DNA of 41,557 bases, from NCBI GenBank assembly GCA_016302315.1, contig JAEDNW010000003.1, positions 1 to 41,557 on the forward strand, given 5' to 3'. A model generated the notes under the pieces. That model saw only the letters and a list, made by a program, of their open reading frames with translations, was not told where the DNA came from and made no database searches. Position 1 is the first letter of the stretch, and every line of letters begins with the position of its first letter. Position numbers and translations under genes: made by a program. Shown here piece after piece: positions 1 to 8,955 of the stretch. The stretch comes from UBA1724 sp016302315 (GTDB lineage: Bacteria; Verrucomicrobiota; Lentisphaeria; Oligosphaerales; Oligosphaeraceae).

Positions 1-322
1 CGCAGGGCGAGGTGTAAGAGAATCTGGAGTATGAGACCCATTACGGAAGCGCATTGCAGAGCGGGGTTCGTGGTGGATGGTGATAGCGCCAAATGCGGGG
101 GACACCCCCGTGCCCCCGCCTGTTCCCGGGATAATCCTGCCACACTGGGGGCACAGAATCATCCCTTCTCCGGAGATTGGGCCTGTTTTTTCTCTTCTGT
201 GGGGGATGGGGTGGGGATAGGGGGATAGGGAGGGCTTACATTAGGCGATGTGCCTGCGGAATGCCTTCGCAGGGCGAGGTGTAAGAGAATCTGGAGTATG
301 AGACCCATTACGGAAGCGCATT
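1..322 (+). repeat. 55-bp direct repeat, copies at 1-55 and 268-322
   Basis: Bases 1-55 and 268-322 are identical. The repeat covers the leader of the first feoA and its first eight codons (MRPITEAH). In the left copy the frame goes on into unrelated sequence, so it is a truncated duplicate and not a gene. The 212 bases between the copies hold no convincing gene; they contain a GC-rich hairpin near 97-121 and a G-rich stretch near 200-235. The left copy touches the window edge and may extend further. Tandem duplication, insertion between duplicated ends or an assembly artefact would all explain it. Confidence 0.85.
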
Positions 323-510
323 TTGGTCAGACCGTAACCATTGTGAAGGTATCGGGGGATTTGAAGACGCGGCGTCATCTGGCGGATTTAGGGTGTGTCA
401 TCCAGGCGGAGGTGACGGTGATCCAGGAGCAGGACGGGGATTTGATTTTGAAGATCCAGGGGGCTCGGGTAGCCATCGGGGCCTCCATGGCCCGGGAGAT
501 TTTCTTTTAG
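298..510 (+). CDS. feoA: FeoA-domain protein, first copy
   Basis: This is a 70-residue FeoA/SH3-like protein of the ferrous iron uptake system. It is expected to act in the cytoplasm on FeoB. The pattern of a short beta-rich chain with a central RRHLADLGC segment, hydrophobic strands and a final basic/hydrophobic strand (ARVAIGASMAREIFF) matches FeoA. I chose the ATG at 298 because it gives the usual FeoA length. An upstream GTG at 250 would add 16 unrelated residues. The GGAG just before the ATG is too close to be a good ribosome site. The first eight codons are duplicated upstream at 31-54. A second feoA follows after 24 bases and then feoB, so the three are probably one transcript. Confidence 0.85.
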   Translation: MRPITEAHFGQTVTIVKVSGDLKTRRHLADLGCVIQAEVTVIQEQDGDLILKIQGARVAIGASMAREIFF

Positions 511-534
511 CCGGGGTGGGGAGTAGAGGCGAAG

Positions 535-756
535 ATGAAGACGTTGAAGGAGCTTGCGGTGGGGGAGAGTGCGGTGGTGGTGCGTCTCAACAGTACAGGC
601 GCCACCCGGCGCCGGTTGCTGGACATGGGGCTGACCAAAGGGGTGAAGGTGACCTTGCGGAAGGTGGCCCCCCTGGGGGATCCCCTGGAGATCACCCTGC
701 GGGGCTATGAACTGACCCTGCGGAAGGCAGATGCCCAGTGGATTGAGGTGGAGTAG
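535..756 (+). CDS. feoA: FeoA-domain protein, second copy
   Basis: This is a 73-residue FeoA protein and the more canonical of the two copies. It has the typical start (LKELAVGESAVVVRL), the central RRRLLDMGLTKGVKVTL motif, then ITLRGYELTLRKADA. FeoA is a small cytoplasmic SH3-like partner needed for FeoB iron transport. A GAGG sits five bases before the ATG. The gene ends six bases before feoB. The two FeoA copies are quite different from each other, which suggests distinct roles and not a recent duplication. Paired FeoA genes or FeoA-FeoA fusions ahead of feoB are known in several phyla. Confidence 0.93.
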   Translation: MKTLKELAVGESAVVVRLNSTGATRRRLLDMGLTKGVKVTLRKVAPLGDPLEITLRGYELTLRKADAQWIEVE

Positions 757-762
757 CGCGCC

Positions 763-3369
763 ATGGGCAGACTCCTTCATATCGGCCTGGCAGGCAACCC
801 GAACTGCGGCAAGACCACCCTCTTCAACGCCCTGACGGGCAGCAACCAGTATGTGGGCAACTGGCCCGGCGTCACCGTGGAGAAGAAGGACGGACGCCTG
901 GTGCGTCACGAGGAGGTGATTCTCCAGGATCTTCCGGGGACCTACTCCCTTTCCCCCTACTCCCAGGACGAGGTGGTGACCCGAAACTATCTGCTGAACG
1001 ACCGTCCCGATGCCATCATCAACATTGTGGACGGCACCAACATCGAGCGGAATCTGTATCTGACCACCCAGCTTCTGGAGCTGAATCTCCCCATGGTGGT
1101 GGCCGTCAACATGATGGACCTCTTCAACCGGAACGGAGACAAACTGGATCCGGAACTGCTCTCCCAAGAACTGGGGTGTCCGGTGCTTCCCATCTCCGCC
1201 CTGACCGGGGAGGGGCTGGAGAAGCTGGAGGAGGTGGCCATTCGCCAGGCCACCCAGAGCCAGGTCAGCGAACGTCCCCACATCTACTCCGGCAGCGTGG
1301 AGCATGCCATTGCCCACATTGAGGAATCCATCCAGGACCAGGTGGAGGAACGCAATCTCCGCTGGTATGCCGTCAAGGTCTTCGAGCGGGATGAGAAGGT
1401 GCTCCAGTCCCTCTCCCTCTCCCAGGAAGTCCTGGAACATCTGGAGAAGCATATCCAGGATTGCGAACGGGAGCTGGACGACCAGGCCGACGGCATCATC
1501 ACCAACCAGCGCTACGCCTCCATCGCCAGCTTCCTGGACCGGGCCGTGGTGCGGAAGAACGCCGACGGCGGCCTGACCACCTCGGACAAGATCGACCTGG
1601 TGGTCACCAGCCGGATCTTCGCCCTGCCCATCTTCGCCCTGCTGATCTGGGGGATGTACTACATCTCCGTGACCACGGTGGGGGCCTGGCTCACCCGCTG
1701 GGTGAACAACGGCGTCTTCGGGGAGGGATGGTTCCTTCCCTGGGCCGAGGCCCGCTTCCTCCAGGAGGATGCGGAATATGCGGAGGCCACCTATCTGGCC
1801 CGGCCCGTCACGGCGGAGGAGTTTGAGAGCCTGCGCCGCCAGGCGCTCTCCGCCCAGCCCGACCACACCATTGCCCCCCTCACCCAATCCACTCCCTCCT
1901 CGACCCTCTCGGCCCCGGAACGCCCCCTGGCCCGGCCCCAGCTGGAGGCCATCGCCGCCTATCTGCGCTATCCCTCCCTCCAGGAAATGCCTCCCCAGGC
2001 CCTGCCCCACTATCTGCAGGACCACAATCTGGCGGGACTTAGCGTCCTTCCCGGGGAAGAGGGTTCCTGGGAAGTGCGCGGCGTCACGGAAGAGGCGCGG
2101 CAGGAAGCCCGCCATCATCTGGCCTCCCGTCCTCTTCCTCAGCCCCAGGAATATCCGGGGTGGATTCCCGGCATTCCCGTGCTGGCCCGGCGTCTTCTGG
2201 TGCGGATGGGAGCGGGGGAGATTGTCCAGAGCCTGGTGATGGATGCCGCCATCGGCGGCGTGGGCACCGTCCTGGGCTTTGTGCCCCAGATTCTCCTGGT
2301 CTTCCTCTTCCTGGCCTTTTTAGAGGACTGCGGCTACATGTCCCGGGTGGCCTTCATCATGGACCGCCTTCTGCGGCGGTTCGGCCTCTCCGGGAAATCC
2401 TTCATTCCCATGATTGTGGGGGCGGGCTGCGGAGTGCCGGCCATCATGGCGGCCCGGACCATTGAGAACGAGAAGGACCGTCGGATGACCATCATGCTGT
2501 CCACTTTCATCCCCTGCGGGGCCAAGATGGAAGTGGTGGCCATGATCACCCTGGCCTGCTTCCCCGGGTCGGTCTGGGTGGCCCCCAGCATGTATTTCAT
2601 CGGCGTGGCCATTATCGTCCTGGCGGGCATCGCCCTGAAGAAGACCCGGCCCTTCACGGGAGAGCCTGCCCCCTTCGTCCTGGAACTGCCCGCCTATCAT
2701 CTCCCCACCCTGAAAAACCTCCTCCTCCATACCTGGGACCGGGGCAAGGATTTCTGCATCAAGGCAGGGACGGTCATCTTCCTGGCCTGCCTCTTTCTGT
2801 GGACCCTCCACGCCTTTACCTGGGATCTCCATTTCGTGGGCACGGAGGTGGACCGCTCTATCCTGGCCCATATCGGACGCCTCTTCTCCTGGGCCTTCCG
2901 CCCCCTGGGGCTGGGAGACTGGCGGGGCACCGTGGCCATCCTGTCGGCCACCTTTGCCAAGGAGCAGGCCACCGGGACATTGGGGGTTCTCTCCCATGCG
3001 GGAGGCGAGAGCATTGTGGAGGTCATTGCCCGGATGTTCCGGGAGTTCAATCCCGCTCACCCGGAATTTGCCGCCCTCTCCTTCCTCCTGATCAATCTCT
3101 TTGCCCCGCCCTGTCTGGTGGCGGTGATCACCAGCTTCCGGGAATTGGGACACCGCAGCTGGGGCTGGCGGGCCGTGGCCATGCAGCTGGGCATCGGCTA
3201 CTCCCTCTCCCTGGTGGTCTATCAGCTGGGCATCCACTACCGGGACGGGGCACCCTTCACCCTGGGAACCGGCGTCGCCTGGTTCCTGCTCCTCCTGGCC
3301 CTGTGGCTGGTCCTCCGCCCCGAACAATGGAGGAAGGGATGGGCCAAGAGGACACCCTCTGAAAAATAG
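763..3369 (+). CDS. feoB: Ferrous iron transporter FeoB
   Basis: 868 residues: an N-terminal G domain, a helical linker and a multi-spanning iron(II) permease domain. Visible G motifs are GNPNCGKT (11-18), DLPG (56-59), NMMD (116-119) and SALTG (145-149). The permease carries the gate signatures LEDCGYMSR (about 520-528), GAGCGVPAIMA (about 553-563) and IPCGAK. The protein is longer than the usual 700-780 residues. The excess is a Pro/Ala-rich, hydrophilic stretch at about 327-465, between the first membrane segment and the GVGTVLGFVPQI segment, probably on the periplasmic side. Where other FeoB proteins have a Leu-Pro after the second gate motif, this one reads CGAKMEVV. Iron regulation is likely, but I see no clear Fur box. 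Confidence 0.96.
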   Translation: MGRLLHIGLAGNPNCGKTTLFNALTGSNQYVGNWPGVTVEKKDGRLVRHEEVILQDLPGTYSLSPYSQDEVVTRNYLLNDRPDAIINIVDGTNIERNLYLTTQLLELNLPMVVAVNMMDLFNRNGDKLDPELLSQELGCPVLPISALTGEGLEKLEEVAIRQATQSQVSERPHIYSGSVEHAIAHIEESIQDQVEERNLRWYAVKVFERDEKVLQSLSLSQEVLEHLEKHIQDCERELDDQADGIITNQRYASIASFLDRAVVRKNADGGLTTSDKIDLVVTSRIFALPIFALLIWGMYYISVTTVGAWLTRWVNNGVFGEGWFLPWAEARFLQEDAEYAEATYLARPVTAEEFESLRRQALSAQPDHTIAPLTQSTPSSTLSAPERPLARPQLEAIAAYLRYPSLQEMPPQALPHYLQDHNLAGLSVLPGEEGSWEVRGVTEEARQEARHHLASRPLPQPQEYPGWIPGIPVLARRLLVRMGAGEIVQSLVMDAAIGGVGTVLGFVPQILLVFLFLAFLEDCGYMSRVAFIMDRLLRRFGLSGKSFIPMIVGAGCGVPAIMAARTIENEKDRRMTIMLSTFIPCGAKMEVVAMITLACFPGSVWVAPSMYFIGVAIIVLAGIALKKTRPFTGEPAPFVLELPAYHLPTLKNLLLHTWDRGKDFCIKAGTVIFLACLFLWTLHAFTWDLHFVGTEVDRSILAHIGRLFSWAFRPLGLGDWRGTVAILSATFAKEQATGTLGVLSHAGGESIVEVIARMFREFNPAHPEFAALSFLLINLFAPPCLVAVITSFRELGHRSWGWRAVAMQLGIGYSLSLVVYQLGIHYRDGAPFTLGTGVAWFLLLLALWLVLRPEQWRKGWAKRTPSEK

Positions 3370-3371
3370 CT

Positions 3372-3398
3372 ATAACTCCTTGAGATTCAAGGAGTTAT
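3372..3398. terminator. Bidirectional intrinsic terminator between feoB and the WbsX-like gene
   Basis: A perfect 12-bp stem (ATAACTCCTTGA / TCAAGGAGTTAT) encloses a 3-base loop, just after the feoB stop. The minus-strand product runs into TATTTTTC. The plus strand is followed by an A/T-rich stretch (TTATAATAAAA). The convergent gene ends at 3490, so the hairpin can serve both. Confidence 0.8.
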
Positions 3399-3489
3399 GT
3401 TATAATAAAACACCCCCTCTCCGGACATCGCCTTTTGACTTCTGCGGATGGTGTGGCCAGGAGGGGGGATGCGTTCTTTTTTTCCAGGA

Positions 3490-4614
3490 TCAATTTCCGA
3501 AGACCCGGCGGACGGCTTCCAGGTATCCGTATCCGTATTTGTCATCGGGCTGGAGGTAGGAGGTTTCCGTCCATTCATTCCAGCTGTTGACCGTCACCAA
3601 ACGGGGGAGTTCAGGGTGGTCCGCCAGGTATTCCCTGGCCATTTCCAGTCCTTTCTGGAAATTTTCCGGGGTGTTGTTCCGGCAGCAGTAGTCCGAGGGT
3701 TTCTGGAAGCGGGGATTATTGTCCCATCCGATGGAGATATGGGGGATGTAGGGGAGCGTGCACCGGGTTTTCAGCTGTTTCCACTCCTGGGCCAAATCCT
3801 CCAGAATCTTGAGATAGTCCTGTTTCATGTCGATGAAATGGGCGAACTGGTAGTCGGTAACGCTGTCGAAGCCCAGGTCGTCCAGGAGTCCCGGGGGCGG
3901 GGTTCCCCCCATGGTATCCACGCCGGTGACATTCACCTTCATGACCCGGTACACCACCGCCTGGAGATGGAGACCGGGGAGCCCGGAGCGGACGGCCTCC
4001 TGCCGGAGGAAGGCCAGGGCCTCCTTGGTGGCCTCCACGCCCCCCAATCCCCGGATAAGGTTGTTGATGTCGTAGATCATGAAGACGGGCCTGCCGTCGA
4101 TGGTATAGTAGTTTGGTAGATGGAAATACTTCTCCACCAAGCGTTTAGCGATAATCTCAAATTCCGGGCGATCCCAGTCTCCCCTCCAGATGACGGACTC
4201 GTAGCCGATGGCATCGGAGTTTCGGGTATCCCAGGTATAGTTGGCATTATGATTGGCCCACATGAGGTAGAACTTCATGCGGTTGCAGTTGCGGGCCTTC
4301 AGGAATCCGTCGTTGAGGCATCCTTCCAGGAAGGGGCGTCGGTCGAACCAATACCAATCGTAGATAAAGACATTCACGGCATGGTCGGCGGCGGCATTGA
4401 TTTCCATCTCCATGACCCGGGGATCCGCCTCGTTCACATATCCCCACACCGGCTTTCTGGGCCAGCTATGGCCGGGAAACTTGCTCACCGCGTTCTTTAC
4501 GCTTTGCCACTCTCCCATGCCTTCGGGCCAGAAGAGTCTGGTGCGGAGGTCGTCACCGGTATAGGCAGGCCAGACGTAGGCCGCCACATCCACATCCTGC
4601 GTTTGAAAGTCCAT
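3490..4614 (-). CDS. WbsX-like / GH99-related glycosyl enzyme
   Basis: 374 residues with no signal peptide. It matches the WbsX family (annotated as glycosyltransferases of O-antigen loci but structurally akin to GH99 barrels). Signatures seen are AAYVWPAYTGD near the start, VFIYDWYWFD, LMWANHNANYTW, the strand RPVFMIYD, and the C-terminal NSWNEWTETSYLQPDD...YGYGYLEA block typical of the family. I chose the ATG at 4614 because it directly precedes the conserved region; upstream in-frame sequence looks non-coding and crosses a terminator. No clear ribosome site is visible. It lies downstream of two exported carbohydrate-related genes, so a role in glycan building or cleavage is plausible. The exact reaction cannot be read from the sequence. 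Confidence 0.82.
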   Translation of the reverse strand: MDFQTQDVDVAAYVWPAYTGDDLRTRLFWPEGMGEWQSVKNAVSKFPGHSWPRKPVWGYVNEADPRVMEMEINAAADHAVNVFIYDWYWFDRRPFLEGCLNDGFLKARNCNRMKFYLMWANHNANYTWDTRNSDAIGYESVIWRGDWDRPEFEIIAKRLVEKYFHLPNYYTIDGRPVFMIYDINNLIRGLGGVEATKEALAFLRQEAVRSGLPGLHLQAVVYRVMKVNVTGVDTMGGTPPPGLLDDLGFDSVTDYQFAHFIDMKQDYLKILEDLAQEWKQLKTRCTLPYIPHISIGWDNNPRFQKPSDYCCRNNTPENFQKGLEMAREYLADHPELPRLVTVNSWNEWTETSYLQPDDKYGYGYLEAVRRVFGN

Positions 4615-4640
4615 AGGTAGGTCCGATTCTTTTGCGACAC

Positions 4641-4677
4641 AAAAAGGGGAGCCTGACTTCGAGAAGCCCCGCTCCCC
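4641..4677 (-). terminator. Intrinsic terminator downstream of the LamG/TIM-barrel gene
   Basis: In minus-strand sense, GGGGAGC pairs with GCTCCCC around a loop that itself contains CTT/AAG pairing, followed directly by TTTTTGTG. It lies 26 bases upstream of the ATG of the WbsX-like gene. That gene therefore needs read-through or a very close start of transcription. Confidence 0.7.
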
Positions 4678-4687
4678 GGGAAAACAT

Positions 4688-4730
4688 GGTCTTTCCCCCC
4701 TTTCCCCGGGTCGTCGGAAAGAGGGGGGGG
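4688..4730 (-). other. Hairpin and poly-C tract just after the stop of the 4745-8779 gene
   Basis: In minus-strand sense a run of eight C (4723-4730) follows the stop codon and a CTTTCC/GGAAAG stem with flanking C/G runs can form. There is no U-run, so termination is doubtful. The motif CGCAAATCCCCCCCC recurs, as CGTAAATC plus C9, after the gene ending at 8956. Confidence 0.4.
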
Positions 4731-4744
4731 ATTTGCGTGGGAAG

Positions 4745-7700
4745 CTACTCCACCACCTGGAAGGTCTTCTGGGCGGTGACCCCGCTGGCCAAGTTGCGCA
4801 CCCGGACACTCCAGGTGCCCAGATCGTCATTGGGCGCCAGATCCACCGGCACCTCCAGCCTTCCGCCCGCCGCGGCGTAGAATCCCGTCCGTTCCGCGGG
4901 CTCTCCGGCAGGGGTAAGGAGGGTCAGCTCCAGGGGGATGATGCCATCCGGAGCCATCTTGGCCTCGTCGGAGACGGCGGCCTTGAGAAGAAGCTGTTCT
5001 CCCCGGCGTCCCTGGGAGGGCACCTGGAGATCCAGGCGGGAAAGGGAATTCCGGGTGACCAGGTAGCAGCTGCCCTCACCGGGCCCATAGGCCACGGGGA
5101 AGGAGACACCGCCCTCTTTCTGGGTGGTCGCCTCCACTTCCTTGCCCTTCACCAGATCGAAGACGTGGCCTTCTCCCTGCACCCAGGCCTCTCCCTCCAG
5201 GGGGAGTCCCTTCTCCATCACCAGGCCATATTGGCCCAGATATTCCCCGAAGGTGCGGTGGTCGTTCACCAGGAAGAGATAACGGCATTCCCCATTCTGG
5301 CGCATTCTGCCCACCAGATCCAATGCGCTGGTGGCGAAGGGCATCTGGAGATAAGGAGACAGAGTTTTCTGGAGGATCCGGCTGTATTCCTGGAGGGCCT
5401 CCTTGTCCTCCCGGGATTTCTGGGTGCGGGCCCGTTTGGGAAGCGTCAGATCCGGGATCAGGGCGGGGGTGAGGCTCTCATCCGCCACCAGAATGCCTCC
5501 CCGGTCCTGGAAGGCCCGGATGGCCTGGAGGACCTTCCGGGTCAGCACCGGGCAATTGGGCATCACCAGGACTTCCACACTGGAGGGCACGCCCTGGGCC
5601 AGGAGGGTCTCCTCGTAGACCACGGCAGGGGGGTATCCCGCCCACTGGAGAGCCAGATGGAGATCCGCCTCCCAGGAATCGCTCCATCCCCAGGTTCCGC
5701 CTCCCACATAGATCTGGGAGGAGAAGCTTTCCAGGAAGGCCACCTTGGGCGGGGCGTCCTCCACCTGCATCAGCATGGGGCCCAGGGGTTTCACCACGGA
5801 CTTCAGGAGGGAGGCCAGGCGCTTCTGGGTCTCCGGATGGGTGAACTCGTATCCGTTGTTTCCCCTGGGCTGCTTGCCGGTGAGGGTATTCCAGCCGTGA
5901 TACATGATTCCCTTCACCGGGCGGGAGATCATGGACCACAGGGCGATTTCCAGATGATCGGGGGAAATGGTGACGAACTTTGCGTCGGGGATTTCCCGTT
6001 CCCAGGGGGCGTGGCACTCTTCGGCGGCAGGGAGTTTTTCCCGGGGAGCCACCCGGTTCCGGTACCAGATCACCTGGGTCATGGTCATGACCTTCTGGCC
6101 GGGTTTTCCCTGGGCCATGGCGAAGAGTTCATCAGTGGCCTGCCCCACCTTGATGGGATCGGGATAGCTATAGGTCCACTGGGAGATCACATCCACATTG
6201 CCGCCGCTTCCCCAGGTGGAGGGGGTGCGGACGGCGGGATCGAAGAAGGTCCAGATATCCGTGCGGCCGGTGGATTTCAGGGCGGCATCCGCCAGAGAAT
6301 GAAGGTCGTTCCAGCCATCTCCGGTCTTCCAGAACCACTGGTAGAAGCGGAGAATGGGGTCGTCCTCCGGCAGGATCCCATCCACGGGGAAGTCTTTCAC
6401 CCGCTGGCGGCTGACGCCCTGTTTACGCTCCACCAGGTCAGGGATGGGGCCGCCCAGAGCCTTTTCGGCGGCCGCCACCTCCGCGGGATGGAAGGAGACC
6501 TCGGAGTGGTCCCGCACCTCGGAGTGGATGAGGGCGGAATCCACCGAGCCGAAATCGCCGTAGGCCTCGGCATTGGACTGGCAGACATCCGTGGTGAACT
6601 TCCGGAAAATCTCCTGGGTCACATCTCCGGTGGCCGTGGGGATGCGCTCCCCCCGGCGGTTCACCCGGAAATACTCGTCCTTGTCCTTCAGCTTGGTGCC
6701 CAGCCAGGAGCCCGCCCGGATCCACAGGGTGCTGTGGAGGCCCAGGGCCGCCCGGTCGTTCAGACGGCGGCAGTCCGACGCATAGCCCGCCACCTCCTCG
6801 GGCCGGACAGCCCGGGAATTCTCCAGCACCTCGCCCATGCCGTTGAGGGTCACCAGATCATGGGTGAAGCCCAGCTGGGCGAGCCACTGGATGTCGTTGG
6901 CGTTATTCCACATGACCACGGGCATGAAGGGGGCGGGTCTGGGAATGATGGTGATGGGAACCTGGCACTGGCTGGTCAATTCCAGGCCGCTGGCCGTGCG
7001 GGCCTTGGCCAGGAGGGAGAGGGTGTAGTCGCCAGGTTTACGGGAGAGATCCAGTTCGGCCGGGAGCACTTCAGTGGCGCCGTAGGGAATATTTTCCAGG
7101 CGCAGCTCAGAGAGTTCCCGGCCATCGGCAAAAAAACGCACTTCCTCCAGGGTCTCGTCGGCGGAATTGAGGTAGGCCAGCTTCAGGTGGGGGGGGCGTC
7201 CCTCAAAGCGCTGGAAGACCCGGCGGCCCGGCAGGGGATCCAGGGTAGGCACAGAGGCGTAGCGCTGAGGGATCCCCTGGTAGAGGATCACCTGGGCAAT
7301 CATGCCGGGCAGGGGGCTGTAGTTGGCCACGGAGCGATCGCCCAAAGTCAGGTGGAAGTCGTTCTGGGCCAGGGCGCCCTTGCCTTCCAGCATGACCTGC
7401 TTCACACATTCGCCATCCAGATAGAGGGCGGCCACGCCACGGCCATTGTAGGTGAAGGCCACCTTATGCCAGGCATCCGGAGGCAGTTCCAGGGGAGCGG
7501 AGACGACGCTGGCGGATTCCGTGCCGAAGCCCAGCCACAGTTCCAGAGTATACTGTCCGGCGTCGCTGCGGCGGAGGAAGAGGCAGTATCCGCCGTTGCC
7601 CCGGGGATTGGTGTTCTTGTAGTGGTATCCCTTCTTGTCCACCAGGAAGAAGACATTCCGGGCGACGGTGGCGGCGGTTTGATCCAGGCAGAACCAGAGT

Positions 7701-8779
7701 TCCATGGCCATGGCGCCCTGGGGAACGAGCTCCGGCTGGCTGTAGACCGTCACGCCGTAGGAGGTGGCGCCATCGGCTTCGCCGGGGCAGACTTCCAGGG
7801 CCTGGCGCCCAGGTGCATACTCCTGGACCACCGCCATGGGGGAAACCTTGGCCTTCCAGCCGTGGCCGCTGGCGTCCTCGGCGGGTTTTTCGGGGTTGGA
7901 GAAATTCCAGACGCCCACCCGTTCGGCGCCCTGGTCCTCCCCTTCCTCGGGAAGCTGGTCATAGAGGGGGAAATCGCTGCGGGGCTGGGCGGCGGGGGCG
8001 GGAGGCATGCCGCCGTAGCGCAGAGGAATGCCCTGATAGAGGACGGCCTGGGCCAGCTTTCCCGTGAAGGGGAAATGACGGCTGATGGCCCGGTCTCCCA
8101 GGCAGAGGCGATAGGTTCCCGGGGCGATGTCCTTGGCATCCTCCTTCTCCGAATGACGCATCTCCTTGCCATCCAGGAAGATACACATCTTTCCCAGGCC
8201 ATTGTAGGTCAGCGCGGCGGTATGCCATTCCCCGGCCTTCATCTCCACGGCGGGAGAGGCGGCGTAGAGGGATTCCGTGCCGAAGCCCAGCCAGGCCCGC
8301 AGTTCGTATTTGCCAGGGGCCCGGCGCTGGAGATAGAGGTTGTATCCCTGGTTGCCGTTGGGGTTGGTGTTCTTGCTGAAGAATCCCTTCTTGTCCACCA
8401 GGAAGAAGCAATCCGTCTTCATGGTGTCGGCGATTTCCGCCAGCTGGAAGGCGATTTCAAAGGTGAAGGCGCCCTTGGGCGTGAGCTTGGCATGGGAGGC
8501 CACCACCAGACCGCAGGCGGCATCCGGCGGATTTTCACTGCGGTTGGGCACCAGAGCGGCCCCGCCGTCCTCCAGGATTTCCTGGCTGGCACCCCCGAAG
8601 AGTTCTCCGTGGAAGCCATTGCTGGCGTGGTCAGCCCCGGGATTTTCTCCGGTGAAGGGCCAGTATCCCAGGCGGACCGCCCCTTCATCCTTGGGTTCGG
8701 ACGGGGAGGCGGCGCCCAGCGCAGGGAGTACAGCGCACAGCGCACAGAGAATCAGCAGGGACAGAATTTTCCTTGGCAT
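4745..8779 (-). CDS. Exported two-LamG, GH42-like TIM-barrel protein
   Basis: 1344 residues. A signal peptide (about 1-24, cleavage near LGAAS) is followed by two tandem concanavalin A/LamG-like domains (about 35-260 and 287-510). Both contain FFLVDKKG, KNTNP.GN.GY, LGFGTES, LTYNG/FTYNG, LGDR and LYQGIP..RY, so they arose by internal duplication. A beta-sandwich linker (520-612) leads to a TIM-barrel-like region (about 615-1000), with a possible acid/base Glu754 in IHSEVRDHSE. A GH42-like Rossmann/trimerisation domain (about 1010-1110, DRGGILVAD) and C-terminal beta domains complete it. The start has a good ribosome site (AGGAG, eight bases from ATG). It is probably a secreted or periplasmic polysaccharide hydrolase. 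The family is inferred from layout and the substrate is unknown. Confidence 0.75.
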   Translation of the reverse strand: MPRKILSLLILCALCAVLPALGAASPSEPKDEGAVRLGYWPFTGENPGADHASNGFHGELFGGASQEILEDGGAALVPNRSENPPDAACGLVVASHAKLTPKGAFTFEIAFQLAEIADTMKTDCFFLVDKKGFFSKNTNPNGNQGYNLYLQRRAPGKYELRAWLGFGTESLYAASPAVEMKAGEWHTAALTYNGLGKMCIFLDGKEMRHSEKEDAKDIAPGTYRLCLGDRAISRHFPFTGKLAQAVLYQGIPLRYGGMPPAPAAQPRSDFPLYDQLPEEGEDQGAERVGVWNFSNPEKPAEDASGHGWKAKVSPMAVVQEYAPGRQALEVCPGEADGATSYGVTVYSQPELVPQGAMAMELWFCLDQTAATVARNVFFLVDKKGYHYKNTNPRGNGGYCLFLRRSDAGQYTLELWLGFGTESASVVSAPLELPPDAWHKVAFTYNGRGVAALYLDGECVKQVMLEGKGALAQNDFHLTLGDRSVANYSPLPGMIAQVILYQGIPQRYASVPTLDPLPGRRVFQRFEGRPPHLKLAYLNSADETLEEVRFFADGRELSELRLENIPYGATEVLPAELDLSRKPGDYTLSLLAKARTASGLELTSQCQVPITIIPRPAPFMPVVMWNNANDIQWLAQLGFTHDLVTLNGMGEVLENSRAVRPEEVAGYASDCRRLNDRAALGLHSTLWIRAGSWLGTKLKDKDEYFRVNRRGERIPTATGDVTQEIFRKFTTDVCQSNAEAYGDFGSVDSALIHSEVRDHSEVSFHPAEVAAAEKALGGPIPDLVERKQGVSRQRVKDFPVDGILPEDDPILRFYQWFWKTGDGWNDLHSLADAALKSTGRTDIWTFFDPAVRTPSTWGSGGNVDVISQWTYSYPDPIKVGQATDELFAMAQGKPGQKVMTMTQVIWYRNRVAPREKLPAAEECHAPWEREIPDAKFVTISPDHLEIALWSMISRPVKGIMYHGWNTLTGKQPRGNNGYEFTHPETQKRLASLLKSVVKPLGPMLMQVEDAPPKVAFLESFSSQIYVGGGTWGWSDSWEADLHLALQWAGYPPAVVYEETLLAQGVPSSVEVLVMPNCPVLTRKVLQAIRAFQDRGGILVADESLTPALIPDLTLPKRARTQKSREDKEALQEYSRILQKTLSPYLQMPFATSALDLVGRMRQNGECRYLFLVNDHRTFGEYLGQYGLVMEKGLPLEGEAWVQGEGHVFDLVKGKEVEATTQKEGGVSFPVAYGPGEGSCYLVTRNSLSRLDLQVPSQGRRGEQLLLKAAVSDEAKMAPDGIIPLELTLLTPAGEPAERTGFYAAAGGRLEVPVDLAPNDDLGTWSVRVRNLASGVTAQKTFQVVE

Positions 8780-8955
8780 GATGATTTCTCCTGTTTTGGT
8801 ATCGGGTTCCCAGGCGGGTTCCCGGTGCGCCTCCTTCAGGCGAAGGCTCCCTCAAGGGCAGGAAAACCTCCATCTGCGGCAGGAACGACTCAGGACACCG
8901 CCATTGTTTCTCTTAAAAAATCTGATTTCCGGGGGGGGGATTTACGCTGCGGGCC

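Noticed and set aside
31..228. 65-codon frame starting MRPITEAH
   Set aside because: Only the first eight codons match feoA because of the 55-bp repeat; the rest has no FeoA features.
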